Shown here: one piece after another, positions 8,640-17,426 of the stretch
Layout: each line of letters begins with the position of its first letter
How positions within the stretch are numbered: the first letter of the stretch is position 1
Assembly: GCA_030695565.1 (NCBI GenBank)
Contig: JAUYRZ010000034.1
Span: 17,192-81,191 of the forward strand
Origin: Archangium sp.
GTDB lineage: Bacteria > Myxococcota > Myxococcia > Myxococcales > Myxococcaceae
DNA: 64,000 nucleotides
Reading direction: 5' to 3'
Program-made: the position numbers and the translations under genes
Notes under the pieces: model-generated
Seen by the model: the letters and a program-made list of their open reading frames with translations, nothing else
Database searches by the model: none
Told to the model about the DNA's origin: nothing

Positions 8640-9424
8640 GCCGGCCTGCGCCCCGTCACCGTCAACACCACCGCGTACTTGAGCGCATCGGGGTCGGAGA
8701 GCATCGCGAGGTAGCCTTTGGCGAACGCCCAGTACCGCTGCTCGTCGCCGAAAGACTTCACGGCGATGGGCGCGAGCACCTCGAAACGTTGGGTGTAGTC
8801 GGCCACCAGGCGCGCATCGGCGCCCGCGGCCACGTAGAGCGGCGACAGGTGCACGCTCACGTCGTGCAGACCCGCCTGCTTGAACCAGGTGAAGAGCTTG
8901 CGGCCCACGAAGAAGTCGAAGCCCGTCGAACTGAGCGCGCGCATGAAGGGCTCGATGCCCTCTTCCACCACTGCCGGCCGGGGCCAGAAGGCGAGGCCGA
9001 TGCCGTCGATGTCGGCGACCGACACCGTGCCCCCGGGCCGGGTGATGCGAATCATCTCACGCAGTGACGCTTCGGGCTCGCGCAGGTACTCGAAGACGAA
9101 CTGGCTCCAGCTGAAGTCGAAGTGGGCGTCGGGAAGCCCGGTGGCCGGGAGCGCGCCGACGTGCGCCTGAGCGTTCTTCGAGCCCTTCACCAGCGTGTTC
9201 GCTTCCGCCACGCGCTCGGGGCTCACGTCGAGGCCGGTGACGAAGCCATCGGGCCCGACCAGCTCGAGCATCGAGGGCATCACCGCGCCCGAGCCGCAGC
9301 CGAGGTCGACCACGCGCATGCCGGGCTGCAGGCCGGCCGAGCGCAGCCGCACGGTGCTGGGGTTGGCGGTCTCCTGCTGGAGCAGGCGCCGGCCTTCTTG
9401 CGACGACTCCATCAGGTAGCTCAT
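8636..9424 (-). CDS. Class I SAM-dependent methyltransferase
   Basis: 262 residues. The Rossmann motif I is VVDLGCGSGAVM, with the acidic end of strand 2 at FVTGLDVSPE and motif IV-like HFDFSWSQFVFEYL. The layout matches UbiE/Methyltransf_11 or _25 enzymes. The C-terminal half has aromatic-rich segments (RKLFTWFKQAGLHDV, GDEQRYWAFAKGYL) that could bind a hydrophobic small molecule. It is embedded in the signalling operon with 4-bp overlaps on both sides, so it is surely co-translated with the kinases and PilZ proteins. Whether it methylates a signal molecule, a protein or a lipid cannot be told from sequence. Confidence 0.8.
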   Translation of the reverse strand: MSYLMESSQEGRRLLQQETANPSTVRLRSAGLQPGMRVVDLGCGSGAVMPSMLELVGPDGFVTGLDVSPERVAEANTLVKGSKNAQAHVGALPATGLPDAHFDFSWSQFVFEYLREPEASLREMIRITRPGGTVSVADIDGIGLAFWPRPAVVEEGIEPFMRALSSTGFDFFVGRKLFTWFKQAGLHDVSVHLSPLYVAAGADARLVADYTQRFEVLAPIAVKSFGDEQRYWAFAKGYLAMLSDPDALKYAVVLTVTGRRPA

Positions 9425-11832
9425 GCCGTGGGCCTCTCCGCCTCGCCCGCGTCGACGTGGGCGACCGCTTCCTTCTCATGTCTGCGCAGACGGGCAAAGA
9501 CAGAGATCATCTGGCTGGTCATCTCGCGCACCACCGAACGATGCGCGCCGAACTCGAACACCGGGCCCATGCTGTGGAAGCCCATCGCCTCGAGGTCGGC
9601 CACGTCGGTGGCGAACGCGTGGCACTCTGCTTCTCTTCGCCCCTGGCGGGCGTAGACGGCCGCGGCGTGCGCCGCCAACGAGGTGCGGGCCTCGGCCGCG
9701 CCCGGCCCGTGCGGATCGATCAGGTACAGCCGGAACGAGCTGTACATCTCGGCCCAGAAGAGACCCGGCGACATGGTCTCCAGCAACGCCCAGCCCAGGG
9801 GCGCGCCGTGTCGATCCTCCACCACCGTCAGGCTGCGGCCGCGGCTGAGCCCCCGCGCGCCGAACCTGCCCGACAGGCTCTCCAGGTGCAGCTCGCCGGG
9901 CACCAGATCGTCGCTGAGCACCTTGACCGGATCCTCCGAGGCGCCCGCGTGGGCAAGGAAGGCGCTCTCGTCGTCGGGCCCTGCGTCGCGCACGCGCAAC
10001 GGCCCGGGCGCAGGCTGGCGTTCGAGCGACAAGCGCATCGGCTCGAAACGCACCCGGTAGGCCAGCCCGGGGCGCAGCACCCGCACCGACAAGGCGCCGT
10101 AGATGCGCTCGGCCCAGCGGTTCGACGCGCGCCACAGGCCTCGCACGTAGTCCACGTCGGGCAGCGCCTCGCCGTAGTCGAAGCTCAGGCACATCAGCTG
10201 CTGCGAGAGCGCGGCGGAGCGGTGGTAGCCCGACTTCACCATCAGGTGCTGCGAGAGCCAGGTGCGCGAGTAGATGCGCAGCCCCGAGGTGTGACCGGCC
10301 AGCTCACCGTCTTGCAGGATGACGAAGGTCTTCCCCAGACCGTGGGCACCGGCGCCCATCAGGCCATGGGTGCGCTCCGGAGCGAGCGGCTCGCTGGGCG
10401 TGGAGTGATCGCGCCACACCGCGCCTTCGTCGGCGAAGAAGTCCCAGATTTTTCCGAACGGGGTGGTCGAGCCACACTCCGCGCCCACCACCAGGTGGCG
10501 CACCAGCAGGTCGAGCAGCACCTGGCGATCGGCGTCGGTGATGCAGGTGAACTGCAGGCCACAACGCCGCTCCCCATCGTCTTCGGTGCCGGCCCGCCCC
10601 ATCGAGGCGACCACCGCCGAGACCTGGATGCGGCGCTCCCCCAGCTGGAGCTGCACGTCATCCAGCCGCAGGCCGAGGGGAAAGACGTCGATGGCCGGGT
10701 CGACCCGGAAGCAGGCCCCGATCGAACTCAAGTCGAGCACGGGTCTGGTGACGCGTAAGCCACTGAGCGGCGAGACCACGGTGATGGCCGCGCTGACCGT
10801 ACCCGCCGGCACGCGCAGGCTGGTGCGGCGATGCACCTGCAGCAACGCCTGCGGCACGGCCACCACCAGCTTCTCGTCGGTCGCGCTCAACACGCCGGCG
10901 TACCCCGAGAGCTGCCGGCCGTTGATCTCGAACGACAAACGCACCGCCTGCCCCGGCGCCCAGTACGCCCGCGGCGTCGAGGCGGGCTCGAGCAGGTGCA
11001 GCACCCGGCCGTCATGACCTGCCCGTGCGAAGAGCTGAGAGAACGCGCCGTCGTCGGTGCCCACCGTGAAGGCGTTGCCCGAGCGGCTGGCCGACTTGAG
11101 CAAGGCACAGATGCGCAGCGCGTTGGTGAGGCGCTGGGGCGCCGCGGGCGTGCGGCGATGGGTCTCGAAGACCGCGCCGACCTGCAACGCGCTCCCTTTC
11201 AACTCGGCGCTCCCCTTCAGCTCGTTCCCCCACTCCGGGTTGCCCTCCACCCGGCGCACCGTCTGCACGATGCAGGAGACCTCTTCCATCAACACCACCT
11301 GGCCCCGCCGCAGCCGGGTCAACACGATGGGCTCACCGGGCATCAACGCCGCGAGGTGAGGGCCCGCGGCCACCAGCAGGCCAACGCCTTCGTTCGACAC
11401 GTCGATGCAGGTCGCCTTGAGGGGGATGCCGCGCGTGACGATGGTCGCGTCGATGGGCACCGAAGCCAGATGGCGCGGCGAGGCGCGCCTGCGCACCAGG
11501 GCCTTGAGCTTCCAGGGGGCGTCGTCGTCGAGCGTGAGGAAATCGAAGCCGGCCGCGGCGATCGCCTCGAGCTCTTCCAGCGCCTCGGCATCTGCGGTCG
11601 GGGCCAACACCACCCGGGTGGCACTCGGTGCCTTGCGGTCGAGCTCTGCGAGCAGCTTCTTGAGCTCGCCGTGATGCGAGACCACCAGTGAAGGTGCCTG
11701 TGAAAGGAAAGGCGCGGCTTCTTTGCGCGAGGCCGCCTCGAGGTACTCGTTGCCGCTCTCTCCCAGGATGGCCTTGAGGAGTGAACGAACCTCAGGTTGC
11801 GGATGAATGATCAAGACAGGTCGGGGGGCCAT
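9421..11832 (-). CDS. Pseudo-receiver / double PilZ / acyltransferase-like protein
   Basis: 803 residues. Residues 1-125 look like a receiver fold without the phospho-Asp (VLIIHPQPEVR, then SLVVSHHGEL where Asp is expected), so a degenerate receiver. Two PilZ-like domains follow. The first contains TCIDVSNEGVGLLV. The second has both canonical c-di-GMP elements, RTSLR and DLSSIGACF. The last roughly 370 residues are shared with the paralog at 12461 and look like a tandem GNAT-type acyltransferase fold (LGKTFVILQDGELAGHTSGLRIYS; PLGWALLETMSPGLFWAEMY); the GNAT reading is inference. A strong ribosome-binding site (AAGGAG) precedes the ATG. Likely role: a c-di-GMP-responsive effector in the operon's signalling pathway. 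Confidence 0.72.
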   Translation of the reverse strand: MAPRPVLIIHPQPEVRSLLKAILGESGNEYLEAASRKEAAPFLSQAPSLVVSHHGELKKLLAELDRKAPSATRVVLAPTADAEALEELEAIAAAGFDFLTLDDDAPWKLKALVRRRASPRHLASVPIDATIVTRGIPLKATCIDVSNEGVGLLVAAGPHLAALMPGEPIVLTRLRRGQVVLMEEVSCIVQTVRRVEGNPEWGNELKGSAELKGSALQVGAVFETHRRTPAAPQRLTNALRICALLKSASRSGNAFTVGTDDGAFSQLFARAGHDGRVLHLLEPASTPRAYWAPGQAVRLSFEINGRQLSGYAGVLSATDEKLVVAVPQALLQVHRRTSLRVPAGTVSAAITVVSPLSGLRVTRPVLDLSSIGACFRVDPAIDVFPLGLRLDDVQLQLGERRIQVSAVVASMGRAGTEDDGERRCGLQFTCITDADRQVLLDLLVRHLVVGAECGSTTPFGKIWDFFADEGAVWRDHSTPSEPLAPERTHGLMGAGAHGLGKTFVILQDGELAGHTSGLRIYSRTWLSQHLMVKSGYHRSAALSQQLMCLSFDYGEALPDVDYVRGLWRASNRWAERIYGALSVRVLRPGLAYRVRFEPMRLSLERQPAPGPLRVRDAGPDDESAFLAHAGASEDPVKVLSDDLVPGELHLESLSGRFGARGLSRGRSLTVVEDRHGAPLGWALLETMSPGLFWAEMYSSFRLYLIDPHGPGAAEARTSLAAHAAAVYARQGRREAECHAFATDVADLEAMGFHSMGPVFEFGAHRSVVREMTSQMISVFARLRRHEKEAVAHVDAGEAERPTA

Positions 11833-11876
11833 GCGCTGCTCCTTGTTGTGCCCCCCAAGGCATCACTGCATCGTGT

Positions 11877-12461
11877 TCATCCGCTACGTGGCTTGGGCCT
11901 GACCAGCCCCAACACTTCGAGCTTCGACAACACCTCGGCCGGCTGAAAAGGTTTGCGCAAGAACGCCGCCGCGCCCGCTTCGTGAAACTTCTTCTCGAGC
12001 TCAGCGCTGTGCCGGCCGCTCATGGCGAGCACCGCGATGCTGGCGGTCTGCGGTGATTCTTTGAGCCGCCGGCAGACCTCGAGGCCATCCATACCCGGCA
12101 TGTACGAGTCGAGCAGCACCACCTCGGGGCGCAGCAAACCGACCTTGAGCAGACCATCGAGGGCGTTCTCGGCGAGCGAGACCTCGATGGGAAAATCAGA
12201 CTTCGCCAGCAGCGCACCGAGCGAGCGCAGGTAGGTGGGCTCGTCATCGATGACCAGCAGCCGCACCTTCTCGCCCTCCAGCTCGCGGGGCACCGGCAGG
12301 CGGTGCGCACGCAGGAAGTCGACCAGCTCGTCGGAGGCCACCCGGCGATGCCCCCCCGGCGTGCGGAACGCGCGCAGCTTGCCCTGCTCGATCCACTTGA
12401 GGACGGACGAGGGGCTGACCTGAACGAGCGAAGCCACTTCGTGGGAGGTCAGCAGGCGCAT
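11877..12461 (-). CDS. MerR/excisionase-type HTH-receiver protein
   Basis: 194 residues. Residues 1-52 form an excisionase/BldC-like winged HTH (LLTSHEVASLVQVSPSSVLKWIEQGKLRA is the core, followed by TPGGHRRV). Residues 66-190 form a receiver with acidic pair DDE (72-74), phospho-Asp118 (VVLLDSYMPGMDG), Ser/Thr switch (AMSGR) and Lys in LRKPFQP. The DNA-binding-first order is the reverse of usual response regulators. The start overlaps the upstream PilZ gene stop (TGATG), and a 44-bp gap separates it from the next PilZ gene. It is the only DNA-binding protein in the operon, so it is the obvious transcriptional output for the kinases. Confidence 0.85.
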   Translation of the reverse strand: MRLLTSHEVASLVQVSPSSVLKWIEQGKLRAFRTPGGHRRVASDELVDFLRAHRLPVPRELEGEKVRLLVIDDEPTYLRSLGALLAKSDFPIEVSLAENALDGLLKVGLLRPEVVLLDSYMPGMDGLEVCRRLKESPQTASIAVLAMSGRHSAELEKKFHEAGAAAFLRKPFQPAEVLSKLEVLGLVRPKPRSG

Positions 12462-14491
12462 CAGGAGGTCAGGCCGTCGGGTTCGTTCATGGGCCTGACG
12501 TCTCCGTTGTCACGCCGCCGCACGCGCGCCAACACCGAGTTCATCTGGGTGATGAAGTCGCGCACCACCGAGCGGTGAGCGCCGAACTCGTAGACCGGGC
12601 CCAGGCGTACGAACCCCAGCGACTGCAGGTCTTCCACGTCGGCGTTCGAAGCGTGGCACTCCACCTCGCGTCGGCCTGCCCGGGCTGCCTGCAGGGTGGC
12701 CCACGAAGCGAGCGAACTGCGCGCCTGCGCGGCGAGCGCACCCGAAGCGTCGAGCAGGAAGATTCGGAACGAGGTGTACATCTCGGCCCAGAAGAGACCC
12801 GGTGACATGGTCTCGAGCAGCGCCCAGCCCAGGGGCGCGCCGCGATCGTCTTGCACCACCACCAGCGAGCGGCCGCGCGAGAGGCCCAGCGCGCCGAAGC
12901 GGCGCGACAACGTCTCGAGCCGCAGCTCTCCGGGCACCAGGTCGTCGCTGAGCAGCTTGACGGGATCTTCCGAGGCAGAAGCGAACGCGAGAAACGCGCG
13001 TTCGTCATCGGGCCCCGCGGCGCGCACCCGCAAGGGCGCGGGCACGAACGCAGCGGTGGGCAGCCGCATCGGCTCGAACCGAACGCGGTACGCGAGGCCC
13101 GGCTTGAGCAGCCGCGAAGAGACCCCGTCGTAGATGCGCTCGGCGCGACTCGACACCCGCCACAGCCCGCGCACGTACTCCACGTCGGCCAGCGCCTCGC
13201 CGTACTCGAAGCTCAACGACAACACCTGCTGCGAGAGCGTACCCGCGCGGTGAAAACCCGACTTCACCAGCAGGTGCTGTGCGAGCCAGGTGCGTGAATA
13301 GATGCGCAGGCCCGAGCTGTGCGCGGCCAGCTCACCCTCACGCTGCACCACCACGGTCTTGGAGAGCCCGTGCGAGCCATCACCCAGCAGTTGCTGGGTG
13401 GCCGAGGGGGGGCCTGAATGATCGCGCCAAAGCGCGCCTTCTTCCCGGAAGAGCTCCCAGATGCGGGGGAACGCGACCGACGAACCACAGGCCGCACCTT
13501 CCACCCGATGGTGCAGCAGCAGGTCGACCAGGCGTTGGCGCTCCTCGGCGGAGACCGAGGTGAACGCGAGGTGGCCGACCGACGTGGTGATGGCGGAGAA
13601 GTGCAGCCGCTCGCTTGCGAACTCCAGCATCACGCGCTCGAGCCGAAGCCCTGGAGGAACGACGTCGGCGGGGTCGACCTTGAAGCTCGCCCCCGTGGCG
13701 CTGAGTTGAAGGACGGTGCGGCACCGCAGCAGGCCACTGAGCGGCGAGACGAAAGTGATCGACGCACCCGGCGGCAACGCCAGCGCACGCAGGTCGGTGC
13801 GGGGAGGCCGGGCGGCCAGCACACGAGGCAGGTGCAACACCACCGCGTGGCCCGAGGCGATCACCACGGCCGCGTGACCGGTCAGCTGGCGGCCATTGGC
13901 CTCGAAGGACACGGTGACGATCTGCCCCGGCTGCCACTGCGGCGCGCCGCGCGGCGAAGGGCGAGGCAGGTAGAGCTGCTGGTCTTCGATGCGGGCCGAC
14001 TCGAACTTCTCTTCGACCGGCGAATGATCGGTGGCCACCGTGAAGCGGGTGCCCCCGGAGCAGGCGGCCTCCAGCACCACGCGCACTCGAAGCGGGCTGG
14101 TGATGCGCAGCGGCAACGCAGGCGCGTTCTCGCTGGGAACAAAATGAGCGGCCACGAAGAGGAGCTCGGTGCCTTCGACGGAGCTGACGCGCTCCACCGT
14201 GCAGGTCACCTCGCCCATCAACACTTCTTCTCCCCGGTGCAGCGCGCCCAGCTGAAGCACCTCGCCCACGGCCGCGGCGACCTGCTGCGGCACCAGCAGG
14301 CCCACGCCCTCGTTCGAGACTTCGATGCAGGTTGCTTTGAAGGTCTGGCCGTCGCGAAGCACGGTGGCGTCGATCGGCGTGGTGAGCGGGCGGGCCGCGG
14401 AGAGCCGGGCCAGGCGCTTGAAGTCCTCGTGCAGCGCGGTCTCCAGCTCGGAGCGCTGCGGCTCACTCAAGGTGGTCGGACGACGGAACAT
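12461..14491 (-). CDS. Double PilZ / acyltransferase-like protein (paralog of the 9421 gene)
   Basis: I start it at the ATG at 14491 (MFRRPTTLSEPQ), giving 676 residues. The open frame extends to 14791, but that part is low-complexity and overlaps the divergent gene at 14727. It lacks the pseudo-receiver of its paralog. The first PilZ-like domain has TCIEVSNEGVGLLV. The second has RTDLR, but its DxSxxG motif reads QLSATGASF, with Gln replacing the acidic residue. The C-terminal half repeats the acyltransferase-like region (DGSHGLSKTVVVQREGELAA; LLETMSPGLFWAEMYTSFR), closely matching the other copy. As the first gene of the operon it sits behind a plausible promoter at 14541-14569. Confidence 0.75.
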   Translation of the reverse strand: MFRRPTTLSEPQRSELETALHEDFKRLARLSAARPLTTPIDATVLRDGQTFKATCIEVSNEGVGLLVPQQVAAAVGEVLQLGALHRGEEVLMGEVTCTVERVSSVEGTELLFVAAHFVPSENAPALPLRITSPLRVRVVLEAACSGGTRFTVATDHSPVEEKFESARIEDQQLYLPRPSPRGAPQWQPGQIVTVSFEANGRQLTGHAAVVIASGHAVVLHLPRVLAARPPRTDLRALALPPGASITFVSPLSGLLRCRTVLQLSATGASFKVDPADVVPPGLRLERVMLEFASERLHFSAITTSVGHLAFTSVSAEERQRLVDLLLHHRVEGAACGSSVAFPRIWELFREEGALWRDHSGPPSATQQLLGDGSHGLSKTVVVQREGELAAHSSGLRIYSRTWLAQHLLVKSGFHRAGTLSQQVLSLSFEYGEALADVEYVRGLWRVSSRAERIYDGVSSRLLKPGLAYRVRFEPMRLPTAAFVPAPLRVRAAGPDDERAFLAFASASEDPVKLLSDDLVPGELRLETLSRRFGALGLSRGRSLVVVQDDRGAPLGWALLETMSPGLFWAEMYTSFRIFLLDASGALAAQARSSLASWATLQAARAGRREVECHASNADVEDLQSLGFVRLGPVYEFGAHRSVVRDFITQMNSVLARVRRRDNGDVRPMNEPDGLTS

Positions 14492-14540
14492 GGGAACCTT
14501 GTCGCTTCTTCGCGTGAGGGCGACCGTAGGAAGCGCAGGA

Positions 14541-14569
14541 AAAGTAGAATTAACAGCTTTGAGATTCAA
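14541..14569 (-). promoter_or_regulatory. Candidate sigma-70-type promoter of the PilZ/kinase operon
   Basis: Read on the minus strand, TTGAAT and TACTTT are separated by exactly 17 bp in an AT-rich island of otherwise GC-rich DNA, about 50 bp upstream of the ATG at 14491. This is a pattern match only. The rest of the 235-bp divergent gap (14492-14726) shows nothing else I can name. Confidence 0.4.
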
Positions 14570-14726
14570 GGACTGTCTACGACCAGTCGAGCTCGGAGCT
14601 GAGGTGGCCTGGGGGTCCTGTCCTTCACCGAGGATTTTTCCAGTACGACGAGTCAGCTCAAGACCCAATCTTGGCGCGCCTCTCCCCAAAGCGCAGCGCT
14701 CCTCGGGGGCGTATGAGGAGCGGGCG

Positions 14727-15443
14727 ATGAAGATTCTCACCTGGAACGTGCTGCACCGCGTGCACGCCGAGACGCACAACGAGAAGGCCATCGAACGGTG
14801 GCCCGAAGAGGCGCAGCGGGTGCGCGCCGTGGCGCTCTGGCTGGTGAACGCGATGACGACCGGGGACTTCGACGTGGCGTTGTTGCAGGAGGTGAGCGGC
14901 GATCTGCTGGCGGCCCTGCGCGCGCAGCTGCCGGGCCGCAGCGTGCTCGAACATCTCTATCCACGCGTGCCCAGGAGAAACGGCCAGTCGTTGCGCGACC
15001 CGCGGGAGTTCCTGGTGGTGATCGCTCCGGCGGGCGCGAAGCTCGTTCGGGCGCACACCTTCGAGAACGATCCGGGCAAGGGCTTCTTGATGGTGCAGCT
15101 GGCCTCGGGTCCGGTGGTGATCTCCACGCACGTGAGCTGGGGGCCCAGGGCGATTCCCCAGCTGCTGATGCTCTCGCAGGTGCTGCGCGATGCGCCCGGC
15201 CTGGTCTGCCTGGGGGGCGACTTCAATGCCGACCGTGCGGCGATCTCCCGCGCCACCGACGAAGACGCGATGATCAGCGTCTTCCCCGAAGGCTCGCCAC
15301 CCACGCGCCCTCAGGACACCGAGGCGGGCGGGGCCGACATCGATCACCTGCTGTGCAGAGGCGCCCAGATGAACGAGGCGCACGTGTTGGAGCACGGGGG
15401 GCTGTCGGATCACCACGCGGTGGGCGCGACCATCGTGGCATGA
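14727..15443 (+). CDS. Endonuclease/exonuclease/phosphatase (EEP) family protein
   Basis: 238 residues starting at the ATG at 14727, which has a GAGGAG ribosome-binding site 6 bp upstream. The earlier part of the open frame overlaps the opposite gene and looks non-coding. EEP motifs are present: WNVLH near the N-terminus, LLQEV (metal-binding Glu), VVISTHVSWG, GGDFNAD (catalytic Asp/Asn) and the terminal LSDHHAV (Asp-His pair). The family includes metal-dependent DNases, RNases and lipid/inositol phosphatases. No signal peptide is visible, so it is probably cytoplasmic. The substrate is not predictable. Confidence 0.8.
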   Translation: MKILTWNVLHRVHAETHNEKAIERWPEEAQRVRAVALWLVNAMTTGDFDVALLQEVSGDLLAALRAQLPGRSVLEHLYPRVPRRNGQSLRDPREFLVVIAPAGAKLVRAHTFENDPGKGFLMVQLASGPVVISTHVSWGPRAIPQLLMLSQVLRDAPGLVCLGGDFNADRAAISRATDEDAMISVFPEGSPPTRPQDTEAGGADIDHLLCRGAQMNEAHVLEHGGLSDHHAVGATIVA

Positions 15444-15474
15444 GCGATGCGTAGGGGAGCAGGCAGAGGTATCG

Positions 15475-16107
15475 ATGCCGACTCCAGACGAAATCCTTGC
15501 GGGACTGATCAGCATCACCAACCGCGGGTTCATCTTCGCGGTCGCCTGGCACTTGTTGGTGGGAGCGGGCTTGATCGCGGCCTCGCAAGAGTGGCGGGCG
15601 TCAGCTCGGCTGGAGGGGGCGTTGCTGACCGCTCCGCTGCTCTCGGTGAGCGCGTTCGCGTGGGGCATTGAAGATCGGTTCACCGGCACGGTGTTTCTGG
15701 CGCTGAGCGCGGCGCTCGGGTTGATCAGCTGGCGATCGAACCGGGCCGACGTGCCGCGGCAGAAGTGGACCAGCGTGCTGGGCGTGGTGCTGATCTCGTT
15801 CGCGTGGGTGTACCCGGAGTTTCTGCGCGGCTGGCCGCAGGTGACCTCTCTGATCGCCTCGCCGATGGGCCTCATACCCTGCCCCACGTTGGCGCTGGTG
15901 ATGGGCTTCACGCTGCTGGGCTACGGGCCGGCGAGCCGGGGGTGGGCCGTCGTGCTGGCGCTCGCTGCGAGCTTCTATGCGGGCTTCGGCGTGATGCGGC
16001 TGGGCGTGAAGCTCGACCTGGTGCTGCTGGTGGGCGCGATGGGTCTGGCGGTGCGGGCGTTGGGCCGGCCGCGCGGGGCTGAGCGGCGGCTGCAGTTGGT
16101 GCACTGA
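15475..16107 (+). CDS. Multi-pass membrane protein of unknown function
   Basis: 210 residues with about six hydrophobic segments (for example FIFAVAWHLLVGAGLIAAS, GTVFLALSAALGLISW, VLGVVLISFAWVYPEF, LALVMGFTLLGYG, WAVVLALAASFYAGFGVM, LVLLVGAMGLAV). The C-terminus is basic (RPRGAERRLQ). It follows the EEP gene by 31 bp on the same strand. No recognisable transport or catalytic motif; I do not know the family. Confidence 0.7.
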   Translation: MPTPDEILAGLISITNRGFIFAVAWHLLVGAGLIAASQEWRASARLEGALLTAPLLSVSAFAWGIEDRFTGTVFLALSAALGLISWRSNRADVPRQKWTSVLGVVLISFAWVYPEFLRGWPQVTSLIASPMGLIPCPTLALVMGFTLLGYGPASRGWAVVLALAASFYAGFGVMRLGVKLDLVLLVGAMGLAVRALGRPRGAERRLQLVH

Positions 16108-16194
16108 GGAAAGCCCAGTGCCCGCTCCTGAGGGCAGAGAGTCGGGGACAGGTTCCTGCTGCCCGGCGCCCTGGTCGGTGCGATCGTAGGAGCC

Positions 16195-16797
16195 ATGAAG
16201 CGACTGCACCGCAAGGACCTCTACGGCTGGTCGAAGTTTCACGAGCCGATCAACGTCGACTTCAACAGCGTGCTCTGGGTGCGTGAAGGCGGCAACGTGG
16301 TCATCGATCCGTTGCCGCTCTCGCCGCACGATCTCGCCCACCTGCAGCAACTGGGTGGCGCGGCGTTCATCGTGATCACCAACTCAGCGCACGTTCGGGG
16401 AGCGCTCGAGTTGCAAAAAGCCACCGGCGCGCAGCTGCTGGGCCCGTCCGCCGAGAGGGAGAAGCTCGCGTGCGATCGCTATCTGACCGACGGTGAAGAA
16501 GTGGTGCCGGGCCTGCTGGTGCGTGAGCTCGATGGCTCGAAGACCCCTGGCGAGTTGGCCCTGGTGCTCGAAGAGACCACCTTCATCTCTGGAGACCTCG
16601 TGCGTGCGCACCGAGCCGACACGGTGATGCTGCTGGGGCCCGAACAAGGCGTGCCCGACACGACGCGCGCGGTGGTCTCGCTGCGCCGGCTGCTGCAACT
16701 CCATCCGCGCATCGAGGCGATCCTGATGGGCGACGGCTGGTCACTCTTCCGCGGCGGGCATCAACGGCTGACCGAAGTAGTCGAGCACAATGGGTAG
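16195..16797 (+). CDS. Metallo-beta-lactamase-fold protein with degenerate metal site
   Basis: 200 residues with the beta-sandwich order of MBL-fold hydrolases: NSVLWVREGGNVVIDPLPL, then AFIVITNSAHVRGA, then ISGDLVRAH, then LMGDGWSLFRGG. In active enzymes the third block carries HxHxDH. Here the equivalent reads N-S-A-H-V-R, with only one His, and the last His is replaced by the GDGWSLF block. This looks like a non-hydrolytic or otherwise altered member. It precedes the GST gene by 21 bp and may be co-transcribed with it. Confidence 0.6.
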   Translation: MKRLHRKDLYGWSKFHEPINVDFNSVLWVREGGNVVIDPLPLSPHDLAHLQQLGGAAFIVITNSAHVRGALELQKATGAQLLGPSAEREKLACDRYLTDGEEVVPGLLVRELDGSKTPGELALVLEETTFISGDLVRAHRADTVMLLGPEQGVPDTTRAVVSLRRLLQLHPRIEAILMGDGWSLFRGGHQRLTEVVEHNG

Positions 16798-16818
16798 AGC
16801 CGGTTACCTTGCGCGCTC

Positions 16819-17424
16819 ATGAGCAAGCCCACGCTGACCTACTTCGACATTCCCACGAGCCGCGGTGAAGAGTGCCGCCTCGCCCTCTTCATCGCCGGCG
16901 TTTCTTTCACGGACGAACGTCTCTCTCGCGAGCAGTGGGAAGCGCGGAAGGCGACGGCGCCGTTCGGTGCGTTGCCCCTCTTCACCAGCGAAGGCCGCCC
17001 GCCGCTCTCGCAGTCGAACGCGATCCTCCGGATGATCGGTGGCCAGCACGGCCTCTTGCCTGCCGACGCCTGGGAGTCGGCGCGTCACGAAGCGGTGATG
17101 TGCGCGGTCGAAGAGCTGCGCGCGAAGTTGGGGCCCACCGGCCGCATCAAGGATCCGGTGGAGAAGCAGAAGGCCCGTGAAGCGCTGGCGACCGGCTTCT
17201 TCCCCGAGTGGAGCGCGCAGGTCGAAAAGCAGATCACCGGCCCGTTCCTCGGCGGCGCGCAGATCAGCGTGGCCGACCTGAAGATCTTCGTGGCGCTCTC
17301 CACCCTGCTCGCGGGGAAGATCGATCACATCCCGGTCGAAACCTTCAAGCCGTTCCCGAAGCTGCTCGCGTTGACCGAAGCGGTGAAGAATCACCCGAAG
17401 GTCGTCGCGTGGTACGCGCGCTGA
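16819..17424 (+). CDS. Glutathione S-transferase-like protein
   Basis: 201 residues. The N-terminal thioredoxin-like half begins TLTYFDIPTSRGEECRLAL, with Tyr8 in the position of the catalytic Tyr of alpha/mu/pi/sigma-type GSTs. It contains the cis-Pro (FGALPLF) and the glutathione-contacting QSNAI motif. The all-alpha C-terminal half has the N-capping motif ISVADLKIFVAL. The length is normal for sigma-class-like enzymes. Likely a cytosolic glutathione-conjugating or isomerase enzyme; the substrate is unknown. Confidence 0.85.
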   Translation: MSKPTLTYFDIPTSRGEECRLALFIAGVSFTDERLSREQWEARKATAPFGALPLFTSEGRPPLSQSNAILRMIGGQHGLLPADAWESARHEAVMCAVEELRAKLGPTGRIKDPVEKQKAREALATGFFPEWSAQVEKQITGPFLGGAQISVADLKIFVALSTLLAGKIDHIPVETFKPFPKLLALTEAVKNHPKVVAWYAR

Positions 17425-17426
17425 TT

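Noticed and set aside
13418..14602. A 394-residue plus-strand frame opposite the double-PilZ gene
   Set aside because: Low-complexity composition and complete overlap with a gene supported by PilZ motifs and a paralog.
14492..14791. N-terminal extension of the PilZ paralog up to 14791
   Set aside because: The added residues do not match the paralog and overlap the divergent EEP gene and the candidate promoter.
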